The notes under the pieces were generated by a model. It did not search any database, was not told the origin of the DNA, and saw nothing but the letters and a program-made list of their open reading frames with translations. This document shows positions 9,039 to 17,835 of a stretch of 64,000 bases of DNA, one piece after another. The stretch comes from SKVR01 sp964453995 (lineage in GTDB: Bacteria > Bacteroidota > Bacteroidia > Bacteroidales > UBA7960): the NCBI GenBank assembly GCA_964453995.1, contig CAYVQC010000011.1, positions 1-64,000 of the forward strand, written 5' to 3'. Both the position numbers and the translations under genes were made by a program. Numbering within the stretch: the stretch's first letter is position 1; every line of letters starts with the position of its first letter.

Positions 9039-9731
9039 ATGATCCAGCACCAAAATGAAAAACATCTCTCAACCCACACCCTGTCGGCCTGCTTCCAGCA
9101 TCTGAGCGAACAGGAGTTGGCGTTGCTCAATAAGAAGAAGACCCAGGTTATTTACGAAAAGGGAGAAACCCTTTGCAAGCAGGGAGCTTTTGCACCTTAT
9201 GTGCTGTATGTATTGGAAGGACTTGCCAAGGTTTACATTCAAACAGGAGCCCGCAAACAGATCAATGTAAACATTGCCCGTACCGGCGATTTTATAGCAT
9301 TTTCTTCGGTTTTTGGTAATGAAACCCACAGTTACTCTGCACAGGCATTGAAAGATACCCGGATTTGTATGATGGATAAAGATGCCTTGAAAAGCGTTTT
9401 GATGACCAATTCAAGTTTCGCCATGCAAATTACTGCGCGCAATTTCCTTATTGAAAATCAACTGCTCGAAATCATTAAAAATCTTTCTTACAAACAAATG
9501 CGGGGTAAGCTGGCCACTGCCCTTTGCTATCTCTCTTCAAAGGAGTTTTTATCAGAAAACATCTTCACCCACCTCACACGAAAGGATATTGCAGATTTTG
9601 CCGGTATTACCCAGGAAAGTGCCGTAAAGTTTCTTAAGGAATTTGAAAGAGAAAAATTGCTTATGCTAAAAGGCAAAGACATCAGGATAGAAGACCGCGA
9701 AAAACTTTCCCTGATCAGCAAAACAGGATAA
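9039..9731 (+). CDS. Crp/Fnr-family transcriptional regulator
   Basis: A 230-residue regulator: an N-terminal cyclic-nucleotide-binding-type beta-roll (about residues 15-130, with the G-E-T-L-C-K-Q-G-A turn and L-E-G-L-A-K-V strand) and a C-terminal winged helix (T-R-K-D-I-A-D-F-A-G-I-T-Q-E-S-A-V-K-F). The longer open frame from 8823 is rejected: the added residues are low-complexity, and the ATG at 9039 gives the standard length and is preceded by AAGGAAAA. There is no N-terminal Fe-S cysteine cluster like Fnr, and the ligand cannot be predicted. Divergent from the thioredoxin-like/trxB pair, so control of those redox genes is plausible. Confidence 0.85.
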   Translation: MIQHQNEKHLSTHTLSACFQHLSEQELALLNKKKTQVIYEKGETLCKQGAFAPYVLYVLEGLAKVYIQTGARKQINVNIARTGDFIAFSSVFGNETHSYSAQALKDTRICMMDKDALKSVLMTNSSFAMQITARNFLIENQLLEIIKNLSYKQMRGKLATALCYLSSKEFLSENIFTHLTRKDIADFAGITQESAVKFLKEFEREKLLMLKGKDIRIEDREKLSLISKTG

Positions 9732-10086
9732 TAACCAGCAAATGCTTCAATCTGCTCTTTCATCCCTCTGCTTCACGCCGCGCCAGCTTTTACCAACATA
9801 TTGATCATTACCCCAATTGGTTTTCAGGTAAAATATTACCGGCCGACAACAAGAAGAAAACAAAGCCTACGAATTGTAAAAAAACAAATTTCATTTATAC
9901 CACTACGGGCAAGCCGAAAAAATTCGTAAATTTGTACTTCTTTTTGAGAGAAAATTGCGTGTAATAATCTGTAATTCAATTATTTAAAATTCAAATTAAA
10001 GCCAGATAAATATTACACAATATTGAAAAAAAGGACATAAACTCAGAATTTATTTATTTAGTTGACAGACCAAATTTTATTTAACA
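9732..10086. other. 355-base intergenic region upstream of ppdK
   Basis: No coding sequence seen. It holds the putative ppdK promoter (9927-9934) and an AT-rich leader of about 145 bases in which no known riboswitch was recognised. Confidence 0.6.
9927..9934 (+). promoter_or_regulatory. Bacteroidota -7 box for ppdK
   Basis: TAAATTTG, a full match to TAnnTTTG, about 150 bases before the ppdK start; implies a 5' leader of roughly 145 bases. The -33 element is not obvious. Confidence 0.5.
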
Positions 10087-12852
10087 ATGGAAAAAAACAA
10101 GAAGGTTTATTTTTTTGGAGGCAAAAAAGCCGACGGAGATTCCACCATGCGCAACCTGCTGGGTGGTAAAGGTGCCAACCTTGCGGAAATGGTAAATATC
10201 GGGATACCAGTACCTCCCGGTATCACTATTACCACCGAAGTGTGTACACTGTACAACCAGGTAGGCCGCGATAATACTATCGAAGCTATCAAGGCAGAAG
10301 TGGAAGAGAATATTGCAAAAGTAGAGAAAGAGATGAACGCCGGTTTTGGAGACAAGGAAAACCCCTTGCTTTTATCGGTACGTTCAGGAGCCCGCGCTTC
10401 TATGCCCGGTATGATGGATACCGTATTGAACCTTGGATTAAATAGAGAAACCCTTGAAGGTCTGATTAAAAAATCAGGTAACGAACGGTTTGTATGGGAC
10501 TCTTACCGTCGCTTCGTACAAATGTATGGTGACGTTGTAATGGGCATGAAACCCGAGAACAAAGAAGATGAAGATCCTTTTGACGAGATCATGGAACACA
10601 TGAAAGAAGAAAAAGGAGCAGAAAACGACCAGGATCTTACCGTTGAAGATCTGAAAGAACTGGTAGTTCGCTTCAAAAAAGCGGTAAAAGACCAAACCGG
10701 AAAAGACTTTCCGGAAGATCCATGGGAGCAGCTCTGGGGTTCTGTATTGGCCGTATTCGAGTCATGGAACAATCCCCGCGCTACATATTACCGCAAGATG
10801 CACAATATTCCTGCCGAGTGGGGTACTGCAGTAAACGTTCAGGCTATGGTATATGGTAACATGGGCGATACTTCTGCCACTGGTGTTGCCTTTACCCGCG
10901 ATGCCGCCACCGGTGAAAATATTTTCAATGGCGAATACCTGGTAAATGCACAGGGTGAAGACGTTGTAGCCGGTATCCGTACTCCCCGCCAGATTACCAA
11001 AGAAGGTTCGTTGCGTTGGGCAAGATTGCAGGGCATTACTGAAGAAGAACGCAGGGAGAAATATCCTTCCCTCGAAGAGCTTTTCCCCGAATTATACAAG
11101 GAACTCGAAGACACCCAGAAAAGACTCGAAAAGCCCTTCAGCGATATGCAGGATATCGTGCTTACCATACAAGAGGGCCGGTTCTGGATGCTGCAAACCC
11201 GCTCTGGTAAGCGTACGGGTGCTGCAATGGTAAAAATCGCTATGGACATGCTGCGCGAAGGAGTGCTTAGCGAAGAAGAAGCATTGCTGCGCGTAGAAGC
11301 TTACAAACTCGACGAGTTGCTCCACCCCGTATTCGATACCGAAGAAGAACAAAAAGCAAAAGCAATTGCCAAAGGTCTTCCCGCTTCGCCTGGTGCCGCT
11401 ACCGGTAAGATCGTTTTCTTTGCTGACGAAGCTGCCGAACTGGCCGCCAAAGGTGAAAAACTGATCCTTGTACGTGTAGAAACCTCTCCTGAAGACCTCA
11501 GCGGTATGGATGCCGCCGAAGGTATTCTTACCGCACGCGGAGGTATGACCTCTCACGCTGCCGTTGTAGCCCGCGGTATGGGTAAATGCTGTATCTCCGG
11601 TGCCGGTGCTATTAAAGTGAGCTATAAAGATCGCACCATGACTATTGGCGGCGATGTATATAAAGAAGGTGATTTTATCTCCCTCAACGGTACCACCGGT
11701 GTTGTGTATGCCGGAAAAATCAAAACCGTAAATCCAGAATTGAGCGGCGACTTTGCCGAACTGATGAAACTCGCTGAGAAACACACCCGCATGAGTGTTC
11801 GCACCAATGCTGATACTCCAAAAGACTCTAAAGTAGCACGTGAATTTGGCGCAAAAGGTATTGGTCTTTGCCGTACCGAGCACATGTTCTTCGAAGGTGC
11901 ACGTATCAAGGCTATGCGCGAAATGATCCTGGCCAATGATGAAACCGGCCGCCGCAAAGCTCTTGAAAAACTGTTGCCCATCCAGCGCGAAGACTTCGAA
12001 GGTATCTTCGAAGCCATGCAAGATCTGCCGGTAACCGTACGTTTGCTTGACCCACCCTTGCATGAATTCCTTCCCCATGACACAAAAAGCCAGGAAGAAA
12101 TGGCTAAGGAAATGGGCGTTTCTGCTGCCGAAGTAAAAGCAAAAGTAGACTCACTGCATGAAACCAACCCCATGCTCGGACACCGTGGCTGCCGTCTTGG
12201 CAACACCTACCCCGAAGTTACTGAAATGCAGGCCCGTGCCATTATCGAAGCTGCATTGAATCTGAAGAAAAAAGGTTTCAGAGCCATCCCCGAGATCATG
12301 ATCCCCCTTACCGGTACTTATGAAGAAATGAAGATGCAGGAAGATATCGTGCGTGCTACCATTGCCAAGGTTTTTGAAGAATATGGCGATACCATTGAGC
12401 ACCTGGTAGGTACTATGATAGAGATCCCAAGGGCTACCCTGGTAGCAGACAAGATCGCACAAAGTGCCGAATTCTTCTCATTTGGTACCAACGACCTTAC
12501 CCAGATGACCTTTGGTTATTCACGCGATGACATTGGTTCTTTCCTTCCCGTTTATCTTGAAAAAGGACTGCTGAAAGCCGACCCGTTCCAGGTACTGGAT
12601 CAGGATGGTGTTGGCCAGCTGGTAAAACTGGGAATTGAAAGAGGCCGCCAGGGTCGTCCCGGCCTGAAAGTAGGTATCTGCGGTGAGCACGGTGGTGAAC
12701 CCAGTTCAGTTGAATTCTGCCACAGGGTAGGAATGGACTATGTGAGCTGTTCTCCTTTCCGCGTTCCTATTGCACGCCTTGCCGCTGCACAGGCAGTAGC
12801 CCGCGAAAAGCAAGCTGCCAAAGGTGGTGCAACTTCATTTACTACTGCTTAA
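10087..12852 (+). CDS. ppdK: Pyruvate, phosphate dikinase
   Basis: Enzyme of 921 residues interconverting pyruvate + ATP + Pi and PEP + AMP + PPi. An N-terminal nucleotide-binding region starts with G-G-K-G-A-N-L-A-E-M; the central phosphohistidine domain carries the T-S-H-A-A motif with catalytic His490; the C-terminal PEP/pyruvate barrel ends with the C-G-E-H-G-G-E-P-S-S-V motif. The length (about 900) and the G-G-M-T-S-H-A-A context distinguish PPDK from PEP synthase. Codons here are markedly more optimised (many GGT, CGC, AAA, GCC) than in neighbours, which suggests high expression. Monocistronic, with its own promoter and a strong terminator. Confidence 0.97.
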   Translation: MEKNKKVYFFGGKKADGDSTMRNLLGGKGANLAEMVNIGIPVPPGITITTEVCTLYNQVGRDNTIEAIKAEVEENIAKVEKEMNAGFGDKENPLLLSVRSGARASMPGMMDTVLNLGLNRETLEGLIKKSGNERFVWDSYRRFVQMYGDVVMGMKPENKEDEDPFDEIMEHMKEEKGAENDQDLTVEDLKELVVRFKKAVKDQTGKDFPEDPWEQLWGSVLAVFESWNNPRATYYRKMHNIPAEWGTAVNVQAMVYGNMGDTSATGVAFTRDAATGENIFNGEYLVNAQGEDVVAGIRTPRQITKEGSLRWARLQGITEEERREKYPSLEELFPELYKELEDTQKRLEKPFSDMQDIVLTIQEGRFWMLQTRSGKRTGAAMVKIAMDMLREGVLSEEEALLRVEAYKLDELLHPVFDTEEEQKAKAIAKGLPASPGAATGKIVFFADEAAELAAKGEKLILVRVETSPEDLSGMDAAEGILTARGGMTSHAAVVARGMGKCCISGAGAIKVSYKDRTMTIGGDVYKEGDFISLNGTTGVVYAGKIKTVNPELSGDFAELMKLAEKHTRMSVRTNADTPKDSKVAREFGAKGIGLCRTEHMFFEGARIKAMREMILANDETGRRKALEKLLPIQREDFEGIFEAMQDLPVTVRLLDPPLHEFLPHDTKSQEEMAKEMGVSAAEVKAKVDSLHETNPMLGHRGCRLGNTYPEVTEMQARAIIEAALNLKKKGFRAIPEIMIPLTGTYEEMKMQEDIVRATIAKVFEEYGDTIEHLVGTMIEIPRATLVADKIAQSAEFFSFGTNDLTQMTFGYSRDDIGSFLPVYLEKGLLKADPFQVLDQDGVGQLVKLGIERGRQGRPGLKVGICGEHGGEPSSVEFCHRVGMDYVSCSPFRVPIARLAAAQAVAREKQAAKGGATSFTTA

Positions 12853-12870
12853 ACCAGAAAAAACCGATAA

Positions 12871-12907
12871 AAAAAAAGCATCCCCTCAGCGGTGGATGCT
12901 TTTTTTT
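12871..12907 (+). terminator. Rho-independent terminator after ppdK
   Basis: Perfect 13-base arms (AAAAAAAGCATCC and GGATGCTTTTTTT) with a 10-base loop and a T-run, 18 bases after the stop codon. The A-run on the left arm means it can also work on the minus strand for the small lipoprotein gene. Confidence 0.92.
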
Positions 12908-12980
12908 ATCTTGCAATCAGCTGGCGCCGCTTCCGGCTCCCCTCAATAATATCGTAGTGGGAAGACAGGAAAAACAGGCA

Positions 12981-13319
12981 TTACAGGAAATCAAAAATAT
13001 TCTCAAGTTCAACATCCTTGCAAGGAGTATCCTGGAGCGCCGCTCTGATCATTTCTTCAAACTCCTCATCCTCCGACAAGTTTTCATATTTCCCCTCAAG
13101 TTCTTTCATCAGGTTGCCATACTCTTCCATCTTCAGGGTAAAATTGCTGAATTCTTCAAAGTTGTCTTCCGACATATTAAGAGCAATTTGTCGCAATTCG
13201 CAAGCCATTTCTGCAACTTTTTTAGCATCCTTTTCCTTTTCACTTTCAGTTCCTGCACAGTTTATCATAAACAGAGAAACCAACAGCACCATCCCCATCT
13301 TCACAATTGTTTTTTTCAT
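12981..13319 (-). CDS. Small putative lipoprotein, unknown function
   Basis: A 112-residue protein with a lysine-rich N-terminus, a hydrophobic core and a likely lipobox ending ...L-F-M-I-N-C21. The mature part is acidic and strongly helical (K-K-V-A-E-M, N-F-E-E-F, L-S-E-D-E-E-F-E-E-M). I do not recognise a family. It is divergent from the ECF sigma gene and faces the ppdK terminator. Sorting to the inner or outer membrane cannot be told. Confidence 0.7.
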   Translation of the reverse strand: MKKTIVKMGMVLLVSLFMINCAGTESEKEKDAKKVAEMACELRQIALNMSEDNFEEFSNFTLKMEEYGNLMKELEGKYENLSEDEEFEEMIRAALQDTPCKDVELENIFDFL

Positions 13320-13368
13320 CCGAATTAGTTTTAGTTGTATTAGAAATAAAATGTAAGAATTATATCAT

Positions 13369-13421
13369 GCAACCCGATAATCTGGGTATTTACCCTGCAC
13401 CCCGGGGATGCATCAGGTTGC
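13369..13421. other. Compact multi-stem palindromic element
   Basis: An outer stem of nine pairs (GCAACCCGAT at 13369-13378 with ATCAGGTTGC at 13412-13421) encloses two small palindromes: GGGTATTTACCC (13384-13395) and TGCACCCCGGGGATGCA (13396-13412). It sits between the divergent lipoprotein and sigma genes, too far from either 3' end to be an ordinary terminator. It could be an RNA structure in the lipoprotein leader or a DNA-binding site; no known family recognised. Confidence 0.35.
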
Positions 13422-13552
13422 CGGAAGTATCAAAATTAGCTAAAATATCTGAGTTTACATATTACAGATAGCAGTTTCTCGACTTAGAACCTGCACCTCA
13501 CAATGGATCCATCCCTGAAAAAATATGCAATAATCCGGATTTTTACTCATTT

Positions 13553-14152
13553 TTGCTTTTTAGAAATTCGTTACATTCGTGGCTGTATTTTTACGTGTTG
13601 AAACTGACAAAAACATACCACCCCCTCGACGAAACGACACTACGAGAGTTGTTTGATCTGTACTACAACAACTTGTGCCGGTTCGCTTCCGGTTATCTTT
13701 CCGATCCCGATACTGCCGAAGAGATCGTTCAGCAGGTTTTTATCAACCTGTGGAACCAGCGCGAAAAGATCGATCCCGAAAAGCAAATAAAAAGCTACCT
13801 CTTTACCTCTGTAAAAAACCGTTGCCTGAACCATATCAGGGACAACAGGAAATACAGGAGCTATTATCTTGATGTGGAAACGGAGTTGGAAATACAGGTG
13901 GATGAAAAGGATATCTTTGCAGAAGCAGAGCTTGAGAAACGCCTCAGCCAGGCATTGGAAAAACTGCCGGAAAAATGCCGGGAGGTATTTGTACTTTGTC
14001 GTTTTGAAGAAATGAAATACAAAGAAGTGGCTGACAAACTGAATATTTCACAAAAAACAGTAGAAGCTCAAATGTCGAAAGCCCTCAAAATCCTTAGGGA
14101 AGAATTCAAAGACCTCTGGAGCCTGATTATATTTCTTAATTTGATGCAATGA
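13553..14152 (+). CDS. ECF RNA polymerase sigma factor (FecI-like / Bacteroidetes sigma-70 family)
   Basis: A protein of up to 199 residues with sigma region 2 (from L-R-E-L-F-D-L-Y-Y-N-N-L through E-I-V-Q-Q-V-F-I-N-L-W) and region 4 (L-P-E-K-C-R-E-V-F-V-L, then a helix-turn-helix E-V-A-D-K-L-N-I-S-Q-K-T-V-E). This is the ECF layout without regions 1 and 3. The ATG at 13553 gives an unusual hydrophobic N-terminus; GTG at 13595 or TTG at 13598 would give a more typical protein, and a TACATTCG promoter-like box at 13572 favours the later start. The FecR anti-sigma gene follows after 42 bases. Expected to drive the TonB receptor cluster downstream. Confidence 0.9.
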   Translation: MLFRNSLHSWLYFYVLKLTKTYHPLDETTLRELFDLYYNNLCRFASGYLSDPDTAEEIVQQVFINLWNQREKIDPEKQIKSYLFTSVKNRCLNHIRDNRKYRSYYLDVETELEIQVDEKDIFAEAELEKRLSQALEKLPEKCREVFVLCRFEEMKYKEVADKLNISQKTVEAQMSKALKILREEFKDLWSLIIFLNLMQ

Positions 14153-14194
14153 CGTAAGGGTAAAACCTTTTTTTGGTGTATAACCAATGAGAAA

Positions 14195-15199
14195 ATGAAC
14201 AAAAACGGTATCCATACAGAATTTCAAGACCTGGCGGCAAAGTATCTGACAGGCAGCGCCAACCCGGAAGAGGTTGACAGGCTTGAAGTATGGGTGCGAA
14301 GTGACGGGCAAATGCGACAGGAATTTTCTGAAATAAAAAAAGCCTGGATGCTTGCCTCTGCATCAAAAGATACTTACAATAAAACCCTGGCATGGGAAAA
14401 AATTGCCGGCCAGACTTTCAGGCAGGACCACGAAGACAATGTACGCAAGCTTCATCCCTCTTCTTCCTTCAATAAAAATTTAATATGGAAAATAGCAGCA
14501 GTCTTCCTGCTGTTGATTGTGGGTGTATATACCGCATACTACCTTGCCGGGCAACGCCAGAAGACCTGGACAACCACCAATGAGCCACAGGAGCGCATCC
14601 TGCATGATGGCTCAAGTGTAAATCTGCACCGCAATTCTACCCTTGCCTATAAGGCCCGTTTCAGCGGCGATGAAAGAAGGGTAAAACTGGAGGGGGAAGC
14701 ATTCTTTGAAGTAACCCATAGTGAGAAATCGCATTTTATCGTTGAAACCAGTGATGTTGAAATCCACGTATTGGGAACCTCTTTTTATGTGAATGCCCGC
14801 AGTGAAGCAGAAAGAACAGAAGTGATCGTGCAAACCGGAAAAGTGGCAATGATCGCTTCAGAAGAGCACCAGCTTCCCCTGGAAAAAGGCCAAAAAGGTA
14901 TTTACAACCGCCAACGCGAAGAACTGATCGAAACAATGGTGGAAAGTCCAAACTTTATGTCGTGGAAAACCCGTGTTATAATGTTTGATGATACCAGTCT
15001 GAAAGAAGTTTTTGATGTTATCGCTGACACCTATGGAGTGAGTTTCCAACTAGCCAATCCTCAACTTGAAGATTGCAGGCTTACCGCGGTTTTCAATGAC
15101 AGGCCATTATCAGATGTGCTTGCCGTAATTGCAGAAACCTTCGCGCTGCGCTACACCCGCTCACAAGAAGTGATCATCATTTCAGGAGAAGGATGCTAA
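14195..15199 (+). CDS. FecR-family anti-sigma factor
   Basis: Inner-membrane anti-sigma factor of 334 residues that holds the partner ECF sigma until an outer-membrane receptor signals. It has an N-terminal cytosolic helical part (about 1-90), one transmembrane helix (about 94-117), the periplasmic FecR domain (about 125-225, with E-R-I-L-H-D-G-S-S-V-N-L and L-E-G-E-A-F-F-E-V), and a C-terminal STN-like DUF4974 domain (about 250-330, with L-K-E-V-F-D-V-I-A-D-T-Y and L-S-D-V-L-A-V-I-A). Its end overlaps the TonB receptor start by 7 bases, implying translational coupling. Confidence 0.92.
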   Translation: MNKNGIHTEFQDLAAKYLTGSANPEEVDRLEVWVRSDGQMRQEFSEIKKAWMLASASKDTYNKTLAWEKIAGQTFRQDHEDNVRKLHPSSSFNKNLIWKIAAVFLLLIVGVYTAYYLAGQRQKTWTTTNEPQERILHDGSSVNLHRNSTLAYKARFSGDERRVKLEGEAFFEVTHSEKSHFIVETSDVEIHVLGTSFYVNARSEAERTEVIVQTGKVAMIASEEHQLPLEKGQKGIYNRQREELIETMVESPNFMSWKTRVIMFDDTSLKEVFDVIADTYGVSFQLANPQLEDCRLTAVFNDRPLSDVLAVIAETFALRYTRSQEVIIISGEGC

Positions 15200-17835
15200 C
15201 TCCTAAAATACGCCACCCTATGCAGGCAAAATTATGCTTATTCATTTTTCTTTTTCTAACAAACATGCTTGCAGCGCAGGATACCATCCTGCAAAAACGC
15301 ATTTCTGCTGCTTTCGACAAGGCCACGCTCGAAGAAATGCTCAGGGAGATCACCTCACAGTCAGGAATAAACTTTTCCTACAATACCCGCCTTGTAGAAA
15401 CCAACAAAAGAATAACCCGCAATTTCACGGGAGAATCATTACAAAACGTTCTTGATTTTCTGGCACGTGCATACGACCTGGAATACGCTGTAGTGAGCAA
15501 TCAAATTGTACTGCGGGCCCGAAAGGAGGAACCTGAAAAAATGCCCCATTTTACCCTCAGTGGTCATGTTCGCGATAAAACTTCAATGGAAACCCTGCCG
15601 GGAGCATCCATTCTGGCCAAAAACATCAATACAGGAACCACCACCAATTCTTACGGTTTTTACTCCCTGAGCCTGCCAGGGGGAGAATATGAATTACTGT
15701 TCCGCTTTGTAGGCTATCAGCCAAAAACCATTACAGTTTCTCTTCAACAACACACCCGCCAAAGCATAGACCTTGAACCGGCCCAGCGCATCCTAAACGA
15801 AGTAACGGTAATGGCATCTAATCTGCCGGAAAACCTGAGGAAAAGCCAGAGCAGTCGTATACAGGCCAACCCACGCAAACTGGAACTCCTGCCTGAATTT
15901 GCCGGCGAAAACGGCCTTATCAAAAGCCTGCAAACCTTACCGGGGATTCAAACCCACAGCGATGGCTCATCTTTCTTCTTTGTGAGAGGTGGCAACAAGG
16001 ATCAGAACCTGATCCTTATTGATGAGGCCCCAGTGTACAATCCTGCCCATTTGTTCGGCTTTTATTCTGTGATCATTCCCGATGTGGCGAAGGAAATTAA
16101 CATTTACAAGGCCGATATGCCGGTAGAAAATGCCGGAAGACTTTCCAGTGTAATCGATGTGCAAACCCGCGACGGAAATTTAAAGAAATTCGCTGCTGAA
16201 GGGGTTCTTAACCCATTGATGTACCGGTTTTCGGTAGAAGGGCCGGTGGTAAAGGAAAAAGTTTCTTTTTTCACCTCTCTGCGGAGGTCTAATTTTGAAT
16301 GGCTCTTTCGCGATCAGGCGCCGGATAGCGAGCTTTATATGCGCGATTTCAATGCAAAGCTAAACTGGCAGATCAACGACCAGAACAGGCTTTATCTCTC
16401 CATGTTTCGCGGGCACGACAATTATACCGACCGCGAGAACCTGGGCCGGTTTGGTATTGCCTGGCACAACTATACCACTACTTTTCGCTGGAATCATATT
16501 TTTGGTGACCGAGGGTTTGGAAATGCCACCCTATACCGGAGTGAATACGATTATACGCTCTTTACCGGTAGCTTTCCATGGAAATCGGGGATTGATGAAT
16601 GGGGGTTTAAATACGACCTCTCCTGGTACCCCCAACCCGATCTTACCTGGCGATTTGGGTTTTCACATACCCTGCACGGTTTCAACCCGGGCAACTTTAC
16701 CGATGTTGACGAGCAGGCAAACCGCTTCATTCCCCGGGTATATGCCGGCAGCGCCTTCGAAACGGCAGTATATGTGAACCGCGAAAAACGTATCAATGAG
16801 CGCTGGGCATGGAGAGCAGGTTTGCGGCTACCGGTATGGGTAAACCAGGGTCCTGCAAGGGTTTTCGTCTTTGATGAAAACAGGAATGTAGCCGACACCC
16901 TCCTTTTTCAGGATGATCAAACCATTGCCACCTACCTTTCCCCGGATCTTCGCCTTAGCGGACGCTACCTGTTCAATGAGCAAACCAGCCTGCAGCTCAG
17001 CTGGGGGCTGTACCATCAGAACGTGCACCTGCTGACCAATTCCGTAAGCCCCTTTACCTCCTTCGAAGTTTGGATGCCCAGCAGCCAAAACATTCTACCC
17101 CAACGAGCACAGCAACTCACACTGGGCCTCAGAAGAGCAATACCAGAGATGGGCCTGGAGCTGGAAGCTGAGGTGTATGGAAAAGTGATGAAACGCCAGA
17201 TTGAATATGTAAACCATGCTCGTTTGCTATTGAATCCTATGCTGGAAGGAGAACTGATTTTTGGTAAAGGAACCGCACGGGGTCTGGAATTATCGGTTAA
17301 GCGTACCAAAGGAAGATTAACAGGCTGGGCCAGCTATACCTGGGCAAGGGTTTTCAATCAATTTGAAGATATCAACAACAGCGTTCCCTTCCCTGCTTAC
17401 CAGGATCGCCCCCACGACCTGTCAGTATTTCTGAACTGGCAGGCAGGCCAAAAACTTATTGTTTCCCTGAACTGGATCTATCATACCGGTTCACCCATAA
17501 CAACACCCGTTGGTTTTTATCATTACGACGGCAGCACTGTTCCGGTCTATGACAGGCTTAACAACGACCGGCTTCCCGACTATCACCGACTGGACCTGTC
17601 GTTGAGTTGGATCATTGGCAGGCCACACCACCGTTACCAGCACAATCTTACGCTTGGATTATACAACTTATATAATAGAATCAACCCCATTGCCATCAAT
17701 TTCAATAAGGTAGAAACACAAAACGGAAATTTTGTGGTGCCGGCCGATTATTTTGGTACTCACGAAATCATGTCTACCCAAAAATACCTGGGGGGTATAA
17801 TGCCTTCCTTAACGTATAAATTCAGCCTGCAATGA
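15193..17835 (+). CDS. TonB-dependent transducer receptor with N-terminal STN domain
   Basis: Outer-membrane receptor of 880 residues. A signal peptide ends about A-A-Q (M-Q-A-K at 15220 is an alternative start). Then come an STN signalling domain (about 40-108, matching the partner domain of FecR), a carboxypeptidase-regulatory-like beta domain (about 113-190), a plug (about 205-310 with G-G-N-K-D-Q-N-L-I-L-I-D-E and the A-G-R-L-S-S-V-I-D-V end) and a 22-strand-type barrel ending in an aromatic-rich segment (Y-K-F-S-L-Q). The STN domain shows that it both imports a ligand and signals to FecR. The ligand is unknown; there is no SusD partner. The stop overlaps the next start (ATGA). Confidence 0.93.
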   Translation: MLTPKIRHPMQAKLCLFIFLFLTNMLAAQDTILQKRISAAFDKATLEEMLREITSQSGINFSYNTRLVETNKRITRNFTGESLQNVLDFLARAYDLEYAVVSNQIVLRARKEEPEKMPHFTLSGHVRDKTSMETLPGASILAKNINTGTTTNSYGFYSLSLPGGEYELLFRFVGYQPKTITVSLQQHTRQSIDLEPAQRILNEVTVMASNLPENLRKSQSSRIQANPRKLELLPEFAGENGLIKSLQTLPGIQTHSDGSSFFFVRGGNKDQNLILIDEAPVYNPAHLFGFYSVIIPDVAKEINIYKADMPVENAGRLSSVIDVQTRDGNLKKFAAEGVLNPLMYRFSVEGPVVKEKVSFFTSLRRSNFEWLFRDQAPDSELYMRDFNAKLNWQINDQNRLYLSMFRGHDNYTDRENLGRFGIAWHNYTTTFRWNHIFGDRGFGNATLYRSEYDYTLFTGSFPWKSGIDEWGFKYDLSWYPQPDLTWRFGFSHTLHGFNPGNFTDVDEQANRFIPRVYAGSAFETAVYVNREKRINERWAWRAGLRLPVWVNQGPARVFVFDENRNVADTLLFQDDQTIATYLSPDLRLSGRYLFNEQTSLQLSWGLYHQNVHLLTNSVSPFTSFEVWMPSSQNILPQRAQQLTLGLRRAIPEMGLELEAEVYGKVMKRQIEYVNHARLLLNPMLEGELIFGKGTARGLELSVKRTKGRLTGWASYTWARVFNQFEDINNSVPFPAYQDRPHDLSVFLNWQAGQKLIVSLNWIYHTGSPITTPVGFYHYDGSTVPVYDRLNNDRLPDYHRLDLSLSWIIGRPHHRYQHNLTLGLYNLYNRINPIAINFNKVETQNGNFVVPADYFGTHEIMSTQKYLGGIMPSLTYKFSLQ

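Noticed and set aside
11092..12206. Long minus-strand frames (328 and 194 codons) opposite ppdK
   Set aside because: They are antisense shadows caused by the strong codon bias of ppdK; composition is Phe/Ser-rich and no domain is visible.
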